This document shows positions 1 through 5,460 of a stretch of 5,460 nt of DNA, one piece after another. This DNA comes from an uncultured Oscillospiraceae bacterium (GTDB lineage: Bacteria; Bacillota; Clostridia; Oscillospirales; Oscillospiraceae). The DNA is taken from positions 1-5,460 of the forward strand of contig CAJTOE010000165.1 in the NCBI GenBank assembly GCA_910577805.1, written 5' to 3'. Both the position numbers and the translations under genes were made by a program. The notes under the pieces are model-generated. The model had not been told where the DNA came from, searched no databases, and was given only the letters and a program-made list of their open reading frames with translations. How positions within the stretch are numbered: position 1 is the stretch's first letter; every line of letters begins with the position of its first letter.

Positions 1-20
1 GCATGGCTCCGCCGTTTTTT
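1..20 (+). terminator. Probable right half of a terminator cut by the window edge
   Basis: A GC-rich stretch (GCATGGCTCCGCCG) is followed directly by six T residues at 15-20, the usual 3' half of a plus-strand intrinsic terminator. The matching left arm would lie outside the window. Read on the minus strand, the same bases put an A-tract before the GC-rich arm, about 22 bases past the stop codon of the DHH gene, so a bidirectional terminator shared by converging genes is plausible. Only half the structure is visible, so this is inference. Confidence 0.3.
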
Positions 21-42
21 AAGATTTTTGAGATTTCAGAGA

Positions 43-963
43 TCAGCCGTTGGCCAGGGCGCACAGCTCCGCCAGCATCTTGGGAAGCTGCTCGTCCATC
101 GTCTCGTCACTGAACTGGCAGGTGCCCACCCGTTTGTGGCCGCCGCCGTTGTATTTCAGCATCAGACTGCCCACATCCATGGTAGCGGTGCGGTTCAGGA
201 TGCTGTAGCCCACCGCCGCAGAACAGCCGTGGCCCTCCCGGCCGTTGACGATCCAGGCAGAGACATTCTGCTCCGGATACATGCTGTAGATCATAAAGCG
301 GTTGCCAGTGTAAATGGGGTCAACGCCCCGCAGGTCGCTGATAATGACATTGCCCTCCACGCGGGTGTGGGCGGTCACCATCTCCTTGAACTTCTCGGTC
401 TGCTCCCGGTACACGGCGATGCGCTCCTGCACGTCGGTCAGGTCCAGAATTTCCTGGGTGCTCATGACCCGGCAGGCCTCCAGCAGCTTTTCCATCAGCT
501 GGTAGTTGGAGATGGAGAACTCACGCCAGCGGCCCAGACCGGTCCGGGGGTCCATCAGGAAGCCCACCAGAATCCAGCCCTGGGGGTTCATCACCTCGTC
601 GATGGTCAGATTGCCGGAGTCCACCTTGTCCACGGCCTCCATCAGCTCGTCGAACTGGGGGAAGCGGGACTTGCCGCCGTAGTACTCGTAGATGATGCGG
701 GCGCAGGAGGGCGCCACCCGGCTTTCGCCTAAGTATTTGCCCTCCAGCTCCAGGCGCTCATGCTCGCTGGAGTGGTGGTCAAACCAGAGGCCGCAGCCCT
801 CCACATAGGGCACGTTAGCCAGACAGTCGTTGGGGCCGATCTCGACCAGGCCGTCCTGAAGGTCCTTGGGGTGGGCGAACTTCCAATGGTCGATGACGCC
901 CGCCTCCAGCAGAAGCGCCCCGCAGGCCAATCCGTCGAAATCGGAACGTGTTACCAGTCTCAT
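43..963 (-). CDS. DHH-family phosphoesterase (exopolyphosphatase-like / oligonucleotide phosphodiesterase-like)
   Basis: A 306-residue soluble protein with the DHH superfamily layout. Motif I is RSDFDG (D8 and D10), a likely motif II aspartate is D46 in GPNDC, motif III is WFDHHSSE (D62-H63-H64), and motif IV is in AVDKVDSGN (D112/D115). These are the usual ligands of the two-metal (commonly Mn2+) centre. A C-terminal DHHA1-like substrate domain ends with GGGHKRVG (residues 273-280). There is no signal peptide or membrane segment, so it should be cytosolic. The family cleaves phosphoester bonds in short oligonucleotides, pAp, cyclic dinucleotides or polyphosphate; the sequence does not say which. 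It lacks the PAS/GGDEF parts of GdpP and the CBS domains of some inorganic pyrophosphatases. The start is well supported: AAGGAGG (973-979) lies 9 bases before the ATG. It lies 131 bases downstream of htpG on the same strand with its own promoter in the gap. Confidence 0.88.
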   Translation of the reverse strand: MRLVTRSDFDGLACGALLLEAGVIDHWKFAHPKDLQDGLVEIGPNDCLANVPYVEGCGLWFDHHSSEHERLELEGKYLGESRVAPSCARIIYEYYGGKSRFPQFDELMEAVDKVDSGNLTIDEVMNPQGWILVGFLMDPRTGLGRWREFSISNYQLMEKLLEACRVMSTQEILDLTDVQERIAVYREQTEKFKEMVTAHTRVEGNVIISDLRGVDPIYTGNRFMIYSMYPEQNVSAWIVNGREGHGCSAAVGYSILNRTATMDVGSLMLKYNGGGHKRVGTCQFSDETMDEQLPKMLAELCALANG

Positions 964-1013
964 ATAAATGTCCTCCTTGTTATTTTGGGAATGCCAAGGT
1001 TATCTTTCGCTAC

Positions 1014-1042
1014 ATTGTACCATAAAGCCCGGCAGAACACAA
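1014..1042 (-). promoter_or_regulatory. Extended -10 promoter of the DHH phosphoesterase gene
   Basis: Read on the minus strand: -35 TTGTGT (1037-1042), a 17-base spacer, and -10 TACAAT (1014-1019; one mismatch from TATAAT). A TGG immediately before the -10 box supplies the extended -10 TGn motif, which would compensate for the weak -35. The predicted start is near 1007, giving a leader of about 44 bases with the ribosome site AAGGAGG at 973-979. This would let the gene be transcribed independently of htpG. Confidence 0.65.
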
Positions 1043-1094
1043 TTCCCATTTCAAATTAAATCTTAGATTCGTAAAGCGGCGCAGACCTGTGGTT

Positions 1095-3002
1095 TCACAC
1101 CATCAGCGAGCAGACCAGCTGGGCGTACTCGCTGGGGTCCTCCAGGGGGAGGCCGGCCATCAGAAGGGCCTGCCCGTAGAGCAGCTTGGTGTATTTTTCC
1201 ACCGTGTCCTTGTCGTCCGCCTCCACGGCCTTTTGCAGCGCCGCGTAAGGCGCGGAACCGGCGTTCAGCTCCAGGACCCGTTCCGCCCGCATGGGCATAG
1301 AACCCTCCACCTTGGCCATATACTTCTCCATCTCCAGAGAAACCGGCCCGTCGGCGGTGAGGCACACAGCGGCGGATTTCAGGATGCTGGACAGCCGGGC
1401 CTCCTTGATCTTCTCGCCCAAAACCTCCTTGACCGCGGTAAGCACCGGCGCGGCCTGCTCGGACTGCTCCTTGGCGGCCTGCTTCTCCTCGTCGGTCTGG
1501 GGAAGCGCGTCCTCGTCCGAGACGGATTTGAATTTCTTGCCGTCCAGCTCCTCCAGAGCCTTCATGACGAAATCGTCCACGTCCTCGGTGCAGTAAAGAA
1601 TCTCGTAGCCCTTGTCCAAAATCCGCTCCACCTGGGGCAGCTTGGCGATTTTTTCCGCGCTCTCGCCGCAGGCGTAGTAGACAAAGGGCTGCTCTTCGGG
1701 CATCCGGTCCTTGTAAGCGGCCAGAGTGGTGTTGGCCCCTTCTTTCGAGGACCAGAACAGCAGCAGTTCCTTCAGCATATCCTTGTTCCGGCCGTAGTCG
1801 GCCACCACGCCGTACTTCAGCTGCACGCCAAAGGCTTTCCAGAAGGTCTCGTATTTCTCCCGGTCCTCCTTTTGCAGCCGCAGCAGCTCCGCCTTGATCT
1901 TCTTCTCCAGATTGCGGGCGATGATTTTCAGCTGTTTGTCGTGCTGGAGGACCTCACGGCTGATATTCAGGGAGAAATCCGGGGAGTCCACCACGCCCTT
2001 GACAAAGCGGAAGTGGTCGGGGAGCAGATCGCCGCACTTGTCCATGATAAGCACGCCGGAGGAATAGAGCTGCAAGCCCTTTTCGTACTCGCGGGTGTAG
2101 AAATCGTAAGGGGTCTTGGCGGGGACGTACAGCAGTGCCTTGTACTCCACCTGGCCCTCGGCGGACAGGTGGACGACGGACAGGGGGTCCTCCCAGTCGG
2201 CGAATTTTTCTTTGTAGAACGCGTTGTACTCCTCGTTCTTGACCTCCGCCTTGGGGCGCTGCCACAGAGGGACCATGGAGTTGAGGGTTTTCCACTCCAG
2301 CACCGTCTCCCACTCCGGCTTGTAGTCCTCACCGGCGTCGGCGGGCTTCTCCTTCTGACGGTAGTCCTCCACCTCCATCACAATGGGGTAACGGATATAG
2401 TCGGAGTATTTTTTGATAAGCATTTGCAATCTGCTCCGCTCCAAATACTGGCTGTAATCCTCATCCTCGGCGTTTTCCTTGATGTGCATGATAATATCCG
2501 TGCCGGGCGCGTCCTTTTCGCAGGGCGTAATGGTGTAGCCGTCGGTGCCGGCGGACTGCCACAAAAACGCTTCCTCACTGCCCCAGGCCCGTGAAATGAC
2601 CTTCACGTCATCGGCCACCATGAAGGCGGAGTAAAAGCCCACGCCGAACTGGCCGATCACATCCACGTCGTCCTTTTTGTCCCCCAGCTCCTGCTTGAAC
2701 TGGAGCGAGCCGCTTTTGGCGATGGTGCCCAGGTTGCTTTCCAGCTCCTCACGGGTCATGCCGATGCCATTGTCGGAGACGGTGAGGGTGCGCGCGTCCT
2801 TGTCGGGGATCAGGGTAATTTTCAGGTCGCTGCGGCTGGTGGTGATGGAGCTGTCTGTCAGGGCGCGGTAAGCAAGCTTGTCCTCCGCGTCGCTGGCGTT
2901 GGAGATCAGCTCCCGGAGAAAGATTTCCTTGTGGGTGTAGATGGAGTTGATCATTAAGTCCATCAGACGCTTGGATTCCGCTTGAAACTGTTTCTTTTCC
3001 AT
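1095..3002 (-). CDS. htpG: Molecular chaperone HtpG (bacterial HSP90)
   Basis: An ATP-dependent homodimeric cytosolic chaperone of 635 residues (E. coli HtpG has 624). The N-terminal GHKL ATPase domain shows E31 and N35 in RELISNASDA, DNGIGM (77-82, with the nucleotide-contacting D77), GTIAKSG (92-98) and the lid/glycine motif GQFGVGFYSAF (117-127). The middle domain carries NISREVLQ (346-353), whose R349 matches the arginine that reaches the ATP gamma-phosphate. The C-terminal dimerisation domain runs from about residue 510 and ends in SLMV. An upstream in-frame ATG at 3047 would add 15 residues. I prefer MEKKQF at 3002 because AGGAGG (3013-3018) sits 10 bases before it, the family starts there, and the extra codons would lie inside the CIRCE operator. 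No frameshift or missing catalytic residue was seen. Expression is probably heat-inducible through HrcA. Confidence 0.97.
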   Translation of the reverse strand: MEKKQFQAESKRLMDLMINSIYTHKEIFLRELISNASDAEDKLAYRALTDSSITTSRSDLKITLIPDKDARTLTVSDNGIGMTREELESNLGTIAKSGSLQFKQELGDKKDDVDVIGQFGVGFYSAFMVADDVKVISRAWGSEEAFLWQSAGTDGYTITPCEKDAPGTDIIMHIKENAEDEDYSQYLERSRLQMLIKKYSDYIRYPIVMEVEDYRQKEKPADAGEDYKPEWETVLEWKTLNSMVPLWQRPKAEVKNEEYNAFYKEKFADWEDPLSVVHLSAEGQVEYKALLYVPAKTPYDFYTREYEKGLQLYSSGVLIMDKCGDLLPDHFRFVKGVVDSPDFSLNISREVLQHDKQLKIIARNLEKKIKAELLRLQKEDREKYETFWKAFGVQLKYGVVADYGRNKDMLKELLLFWSSKEGANTTLAAYKDRMPEEQPFVYYACGESAEKIAKLPQVERILDKGYEILYCTEDVDDFVMKALEELDGKKFKSVSDEDALPQTDEEKQAAKEQSEQAAPVLTAVKEVLGEKIKEARLSSILKSAAVCLTADGPVSLEMEKYMAKVEGSMPMRAERVLELNAGSAPYAALQKAVEADDKDTVEKYTKLLYGQALLMAGLPLEDPSEYAQLVCSLMV

Positions 3003-3041
3003 GGTGTTGGTTCCTCCTGCTGTATATTCATTTTTCGGAAG

Positions 3042-3088
3042 TATCATAGCGTTAGCACTCTCTTGAATCGAGTGCTAACGCTATGATA
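3042..3088. promoter_or_regulatory. CIRCE operator (HrcA binding site) with extended 19-bp arms
   Basis: The core TTAGCACTC (3052-3060), nine bases, GAGTGCTAA (3070-3078) is a perfect match to the CIRCE consensus bound by the heat-shock repressor HrcA. The symmetry continues for ten more bases on each side, giving perfect 19-bp arms at 3042-3060 and 3070-3088. The right arm's outer six bases are the predicted htpG -10 box, and the start site falls inside the right arm, so a bound repressor would block RNA polymerase directly. It lies 40 bases upstream of the htpG start codon. hrcA itself is not in the window. Confidence 0.95.
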
Positions 3089-3111
3089 GCGCGTCTGAAG
3101 CCAAAAAGCAA
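3083..3111 (-). promoter_or_regulatory. Predicted htpG promoter overlapping CIRCE
   Basis: Read on the minus strand: -35 TTGCTT (3106-3111), a 17-base spacer, and -10 TATCAT (3083-3088; one mismatch from consensus). Transcription would begin near 3076, inside the CIRCE right arm, giving a leader of about 74 bases. The -35 is a weak match (3 of 6), but the spacing and its position against the operator support it. The location follows the common CIRCE arrangement in Firmicutes, where the operator covers the transcription start. Confidence 0.6.
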
Positions 3112-3146
3112 GACCTGTTTACAAATTATTTACAAGTTTCTGCAAG

Positions 3147-3174
3147 AAAACGGCAGTCCGCTGCCGGACTGCCG
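3147..3174 (-). terminator. Intrinsic terminator of the lipoprotein gene
   Basis: A perfect 10-bp inverted repeat, CGGCAGTCCG (3151-3160) and CGGACTGCCG (3165-3174), encloses a 4-base loop. On the minus strand it is followed by TTTTCTTG. It begins 31 bases after the lipoprotein stop codon and ends before the htpG promoter, so it insulates the two minus-strand transcripts. A weaker TCTTT follows the hairpin on the plus strand, but no plus-strand gene precedes it. Confidence 0.85.
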
Positions 3175-3205
3175 TCTTTGGGGATGTAACAATACGGGAC
3201 TGGAC

Positions 3206-3898
3206 TCAGCCGCCCATCGCCGCGTTGGACAGGTCCGCGCCGAACGCATTGGCGTCCACGGGAATCCAGACCTGCTTCTCCTTGCCGCTCACCTCGGCCT
3301 TGACCAGCTGGAAGTCGGTGTCAAAGTCCTTGGTGCCCTCGACAGGCTGGATGGAGCTCATGACCTCGGCAACCTTCTGGATGATGGCGCTGTAAAAAGC
3401 ATCCTGATCGTTCACGTCCAGGTTGGGGTCGGTGCTCACCTCAGTCATAGCCTGGGTCATAGCGTCCTGGATGGCGACGCTGTCATAGTGACCGATGTGG
3501 GAGGTGACCACGGCGGTGCCGGCCTTCTCGTCGATATCCTTGACCTCGGCGCTGTACTGGAGCTTGCCCAGCATGGACAGCACAGCGTCGATCAGGGCCT
3601 GCGCGTCCTCAGAGGACACGTTGGCGCCCATGGCCTCGAACTGGGCCACCAGCTGCTCGCCCACTTCCTTGTAGGGGTCCTCGTCGCTGCCCATCAGCTC
3701 CTTCTTGGCATCGGACTCGCTGGCGAAGCCAAAGACTTCCATCGCCTTGGCGGCGTCGTTCTTGATGGCGATCATGAAAATGGCCTCGGCAGCCTCGTTG
3801 GGGGGCGCGGGCTTCTCCTTGGGACCGCAGCCAGTCAGGACCATGGAGGCCAGCAGGGCTACGCAGAGCAGCAGGGACAGTTTACGCATGTGTTTCAT
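3206..3898 (-). CDS. Small secreted lipoprotein of unknown function (possibly DUF5105-like)
   Basis: A protein of 230 residues with a classic lipoprotein signal: charged MKHMRK, a hydrophobic run (LSLLLCVALLASMV), then the lipobox LTGC with the lipidated cysteine at position 24. A Pro/Lys-rich tether (PKEKPAPP) follows, then an acidic, mainly helical mature domain with no further membrane segment, so it should be anchored on the outer face of the cytoplasmic membrane. I recognise no catalytic motif. The overall build resembles clostridial lipoproteins annotated with DUF5105, which is a weak assignment. Three in-frame ATGs compete: 3910, 3898 and 3889. AAGGAG (3911-3916) abuts the first with no spacing, making it unlikely. 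It is 12 bases from the second. A weaker GAGGAA (3899-3904) lies 9 bases from the third. I chose 3898; 3889 is almost as good. The gene is a single transcription unit with its own promoter and terminator. Confidence 0.85.
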   Translation of the reverse strand: MKHMRKLSLLLCVALLASMVLTGCGPKEKPAPPNEAAEAIFMIAIKNDAAKAMEVFGFASESDAKKELMGSDEDPYKEVGEQLVAQFEAMGANVSSEDAQALIDAVLSMLGKLQYSAEVKDIDEKAGTAVVTSHIGHYDSVAIQDAMTQAMTEVSTDPNLDVNDQDAFYSAIIQKVAEVMSSIQPVEGTKDFDTDFQLVKAEVSGKEKQVWIPVDANAFGADLSNAAMGG

Positions 3899-3931
3899 TT
3901 CCTCAGACATCTCCTTATTTTACATTTCTTT

Positions 3932-3960
3932 GGACCGCGCCCTGACCAGGCTGACGGTCC
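3932..3960 (-). other. Predicted stem-loop at the 5' end of the lipoprotein mRNA
   Basis: On the minus strand GGACCG (3955-3960) pairs with CGGTCC (3932-3937) across 17 bases that contain a small inner CCT/AGG pairing. Given the -10 box at 3968-3973, transcription should start at or next to G3960, so the stem would sit at the extreme 5' end of the transcript. No T-tract follows, so it is not a terminator. Stems in this position are known to protect some bacterial mRNAs from 5'-end decay; that role here is inferred. Confidence 0.45.
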
Positions 3961-3967
3961 GATGGGT

Positions 3968-3996
3968 ATTATACGCCTCCAGAACTGGAAATTCAA
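3968..3996 (-). promoter_or_regulatory. Promoter of the lipoprotein gene
   Basis: On the minus strand: -35 TTGAAT (3991-3996; 4 of 6 match), a 17-base spacer, and a perfect -10 TATAAT (3968-3973). An A/T-rich stretch at 4001-4026 lies just upstream of the -35 and could act as an UP element. The spacer holds a short palindrome, TCCAG-AA-CTGGA (3978-3989). The predicted start is near 3960, giving a leader of about 62 bases. Confidence 0.75.
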
Positions 3997-4080
3997 GGGG
4001 TATATTTATTTCTTAATAATTTTTTAAGGTGTGCGGGCTGCGGGGAGGGCCGCATACAGAAAGAATTTCAAAAAAACTGG
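3997..4080. other. Divergent intergenic core between two promoters
   Basis: This stretch separates the back-to-back promoters of the lipoprotein and thiolase genes and contains no gene. It has two A/T-rich tracts, 4001-4026 next to the minus-strand -35 and 4059-4077 next to the plus-strand -35, both placed where UP elements occur. Between them is a GC-rich island with a small inverted repeat, TGCGG (4039-4043) and CCGCA (4050-4054). I recognise no known operator in it. Confidence 0.5.
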
Positions 4081-4109
4081 TTGCTTTTTCGGTAAAACTC
4101 CGATATAAT
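4081..4109 (+). promoter_or_regulatory. Promoter of the thiolase gene
   Basis: -35 TTGCTT (4081-4086), a 17-base spacer and a perfect -10 TATAAT (4104-4109), with an A-rich tract just upstream. The predicted start is near 4117, giving a leader of about 49 bases that ends in GGAGG (4152-4156), 9 bases before the ATG. No terminator-like or riboswitch-like fold was seen in the leader. Confidence 0.8.
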
Positions 4110-4165
4110 CAGGGGTATCAGAGCGGAGCAATTTTTCATTCTTATTTTTTTGGAGGTAAACACAT

Positions 4166-5422
4166 ATGAAAGACATCTATGTCGTCAGCTGCTGCCGTAC
4201 CGCGATTGGTTCCTTTGGCGGGAGCCTGAAAGACACCCCCGCCGCCGATCTGGGCGCCGTCGTTATCAAGGAAGCCCTGAATCGCGCCAACGTGAAGCCG
4301 GAGCAGGTTGACGAAGTCATGTTTGGCTGCATCCTCACCGCCGGCCTGGGCCAGAACCCCGCCCGCCAGGCTGCCCTGAAGGCCGGTGTGCCCACCTCCG
4401 TCCCCGCCTATACCGTGGGCATGGTGTGCGGCTCCGGTATGAAGTCCGTGATCGAGGCTGGCCGTACCATCGCTTCCGGCGACGCGGATATCGTTGTGGC
4501 CGGCGGTATGGAGAATATGTCCGCCGCCCCCTACGCCCTCCCCGCCGAGCGCTGGGGCGCCCGCATGGGCGACAAGAAGGTCGTGGACACCATGATTAAG
4601 GACGGCCTGTGGGACGCGTATAACAACTATCACATGGGCACCACTGCCGAGAATATCTGCGACGTGTGGGGCATCACCCGCGAGGAAATGGACGAGTTCG
4701 GCTACAACTCCCAGAAGAAGGCCGCCGACGCCATCGCCGCCGGGAAGTTCAACGACGAGATCGTGCCCGTCATGGTCAAGCAGAAGAAGGAAATGGTGGA
4801 GTTCAAGGTGGACGAGTATCCCCGCCTCTCCCCCGTGGATAAGCTGGCCAAGCTGCGCGGCGCGTTCCCCTGCGGCCCTGAGGGCGTGGAGGACGAGATT
4901 GTCCATACCTTCCAGCCCGCCCAGGTCCATGAGGCCGACGCCCGGAAGCACGTGCAGCGCGTGACCGCCGGCCAGGCCTCCGGCATCAACGACGGCGCGG
5001 CCGCCATCATCCTGGCCTCCGCCGAGGCCGTGGAGAAGTACGGCCTGAAGCCCATGGCCAAGCTGATCAGCTGGGGCCAGGGCGGCGTTGATCCCAAGAT
5101 CATGGGTGTTGGCCCCGTGCCCGCCTCCCGTCAGGCCATGGAGAAGGCCGGCCTGAAGATCGAGGACATGGACCTGGTGGAGGCCAACGAGGCGTTCGCC
5201 GCTCAGTCCATCGCCGTGGCCCGTGAGCTGGGCTTCGACATGAGCAAGGTCAACGTCAACGGCGGCGCCATCGCCCTGGGCCACCCCGTCGGCGCGTCCG
5301 GCGCCCGGATCATCGTCACCCTGCTGCACGAGATGCAGAAGCAGAGCGACGCCAAGAAGGGTCTGGCGACTCTGTGCATCGGCGGCGGCATGGGCGTTGC
5401 CACCATCTTCGAGAAGTGCTGA
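4166..5422 (+). CDS. thlA: Acetyl-CoA C-acetyltransferase (biosynthetic thiolase) with a 25-residue insertion
   Basis: Condenses two acetyl-CoA to acetoacetyl-CoA and CoA (reversible), the entry step to butyrate and other C4 products; cytosolic, usually a tetramer. All catalytic parts are present: nucleophile C88 in VCGSGM, HMG (156-158) of the CoA-binding loop, NEAF (341-344), H373 in GHPVGASGAR and the acid/base C404 in CIGGGMG. The N-terminal part (RTAIGSFGGSLKD, GLGQNPARQA, AGGMENMS, DGLWDA) closely follows Clostridium ThlA. The length is 418 residues against about 392 for ThlA. One residue of the difference lies near 394; the other 25 form an insertion at about 235-266, between KLRGAF and TAGQASGINDG. 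Codon use there matches the rest of the gene, with no sign of a frameshift. G85 replaces the Asn usual three residues before the nucleophile. The start is set by GGAGG at 4152-4156. The following gene is outside the window. Confidence 0.96.
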   Translation: MKDIYVVSCCRTAIGSFGGSLKDTPAADLGAVVIKEALNRANVKPEQVDEVMFGCILTAGLGQNPARQAALKAGVPTSVPAYTVGMVCGSGMKSVIEAGRTIASGDADIVVAGGMENMSAAPYALPAERWGARMGDKKVVDTMIKDGLWDAYNNYHMGTTAENICDVWGITREEMDEFGYNSQKKAADAIAAGKFNDEIVPVMVKQKKEMVEFKVDEYPRLSPVDKLAKLRGAFPCGPEGVEDEIVHTFQPAQVHEADARKHVQRVTAGQASGINDGAAAIILASAEAVEKYGLKPMAKLISWGQGGVDPKIMGVGPVPASRQAMEKAGLKIEDMDLVEANEAFAAQSIAVARELGFDMSKVNVNGGAIALGHPVGASGARIIVTLLHEMQKQSDAKKGLATLCIGGGMGVATIFEKC

Positions 5423-5440
5423 TTTGACGAAAATCACCTG

Positions 5441-5460
5441 CGGGCCGGCGTATTTGCGCC
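5441..5460 (+). terminator. Possible thiolase terminator cut by the window end
   Basis: Starting 18 bases after the thiolase stop, a GC-rich stretch contains GGCG (5447-5450), a TATTTG loop and CGCC (5457-5460), the last visible bases. If the sequence beyond the window continues to complement CGGGCC (5441-5446) and then runs into T residues, this is a full intrinsic terminator. With only 4 bp visible it is tentative. Confidence 0.3.

Noticed and set aside
28..732. A 234-codon plus-strand frame antisense to the DHH gene
   Set aside because: A compositional shadow rich in His, Val and Ala. The DHH gene carries all family motifs and a strong ribosome site.
1089..2594. A 501-codon open frame on the plus strand, antisense to htpG
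   Set aside because: The Leu/Val/Gly/His-rich translation is typical of the complement of a GC-biased gene. htpG on the other strand is unambiguous.
3000..3047. The longer htpG start at 3047
   Set aside because: It would add 15 residues not found in the family, has its start codon inside the CIRCE palindrome, and lacks a ribosome site, whereas the ATG at 3002 has AGGAGG at good spacing.
3042..3178. A plus-strand small RNA starting from the mirrored TATCAT at 3042-3047 and ending at the hairpin at 3151-3174
   Set aside because: No -35 element or extended -10 lies at proper spacing on the plus strand. The TATCAT copy is explained by the palindrome, and the hairpin has the better T-tract on the minus strand.
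3083..4027. A 314-codon plus-strand frame beginning inside the CIRCE and running antisense to the lipoprotein gene
   Set aside because: It starts in an operator, crosses a terminator hairpin, has no ribosome site, and its composition is that of an antisense shadow. The minus-strand lipoprotein has signal peptide, promoter and terminator.
4868..4963. Compensated frameshift as an explanation of the extra thiolase residues
   Set aside because: Third positions stay almost entirely G or C through the segment in the native frame. The alternative frames contain stops or give no thiolase-like sequence, and the flanks are in frame.
4142..5437. A 431-codon open frame on the minus strand, antisense to the whole thiolase gene
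   Set aside because: The translation is low-complexity (Gly, His, Leu and Ala-rich) and follows from the strong C/G third-position bias of the thiolase codons. It has no sensible family match, and the sense gene has complete catalytic motifs, promoter and ribosome site.

Overview
The window reads as ordinary chromosome from a moderately GC-rich, low-oxygen Firmicute, most plausibly a butyrate-type gut Clostridium relative (Oscillospiraceae, in the Flavonifractor/Intestinimonas/Oscillibacter neighbourhood). This rests on sigma-A-type promoters with 17-base spacers, strong AGGAGG-type ribosome binding sites, a perfect CIRCE operator (HrcA regulation), a clostridial biosynthetic thiolase, and heavy G/C preference at third codon positions. 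The genus is an inference and was not searched.

Four genes are supported. Three lie on the minus strand. From high to low coordinate they are a small secreted lipoprotein of unknown role (3206-3898), the HSP90 chaperone htpG (1095-3002), and a DHH-family phosphoesterase (43-963). The fourth, an acetyl-CoA acetyltransferase (thiolase, 4166-5422), is on the plus strand and diverges from the lipoprotein gene across about 265 bases that hold two back-to-back promoters.

The control signals are unusually legible. A strong hairpin terminator (3151-3174) ends the lipoprotein transcript just before the htpG promoter. That promoter is overlaid by a CIRCE palindrome whose arms extend to 19 bp and include the -10 box. 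No convincing terminator is visible between htpG and the DHH gene, which has its own extended -10 promoter, so the DHH gene may get some heat-inducible read-through. The thiolase has a perfect TATAAT box and a good Shine-Dalgarno sequence, which suggests high expression. Partial hairpins at both window edges look like terminators cut by the window ends.

The genes do not form one pathway: protein folding (HtpG), nucleotide or oligonucleotide turnover (DHH protein), acetyl-CoA/acetoacetyl-CoA metabolism (thiolase) and an envelope lipoprotein. I see no mobile element, CRISPR array, tRNA, rRNA, toxin-antitoxin or defence system, and no convincing undescribed system. The points most worth a second look are the extended CIRCE on htpG and a roughly 25-residue insertion beside the substrate pocket of the thiolase.
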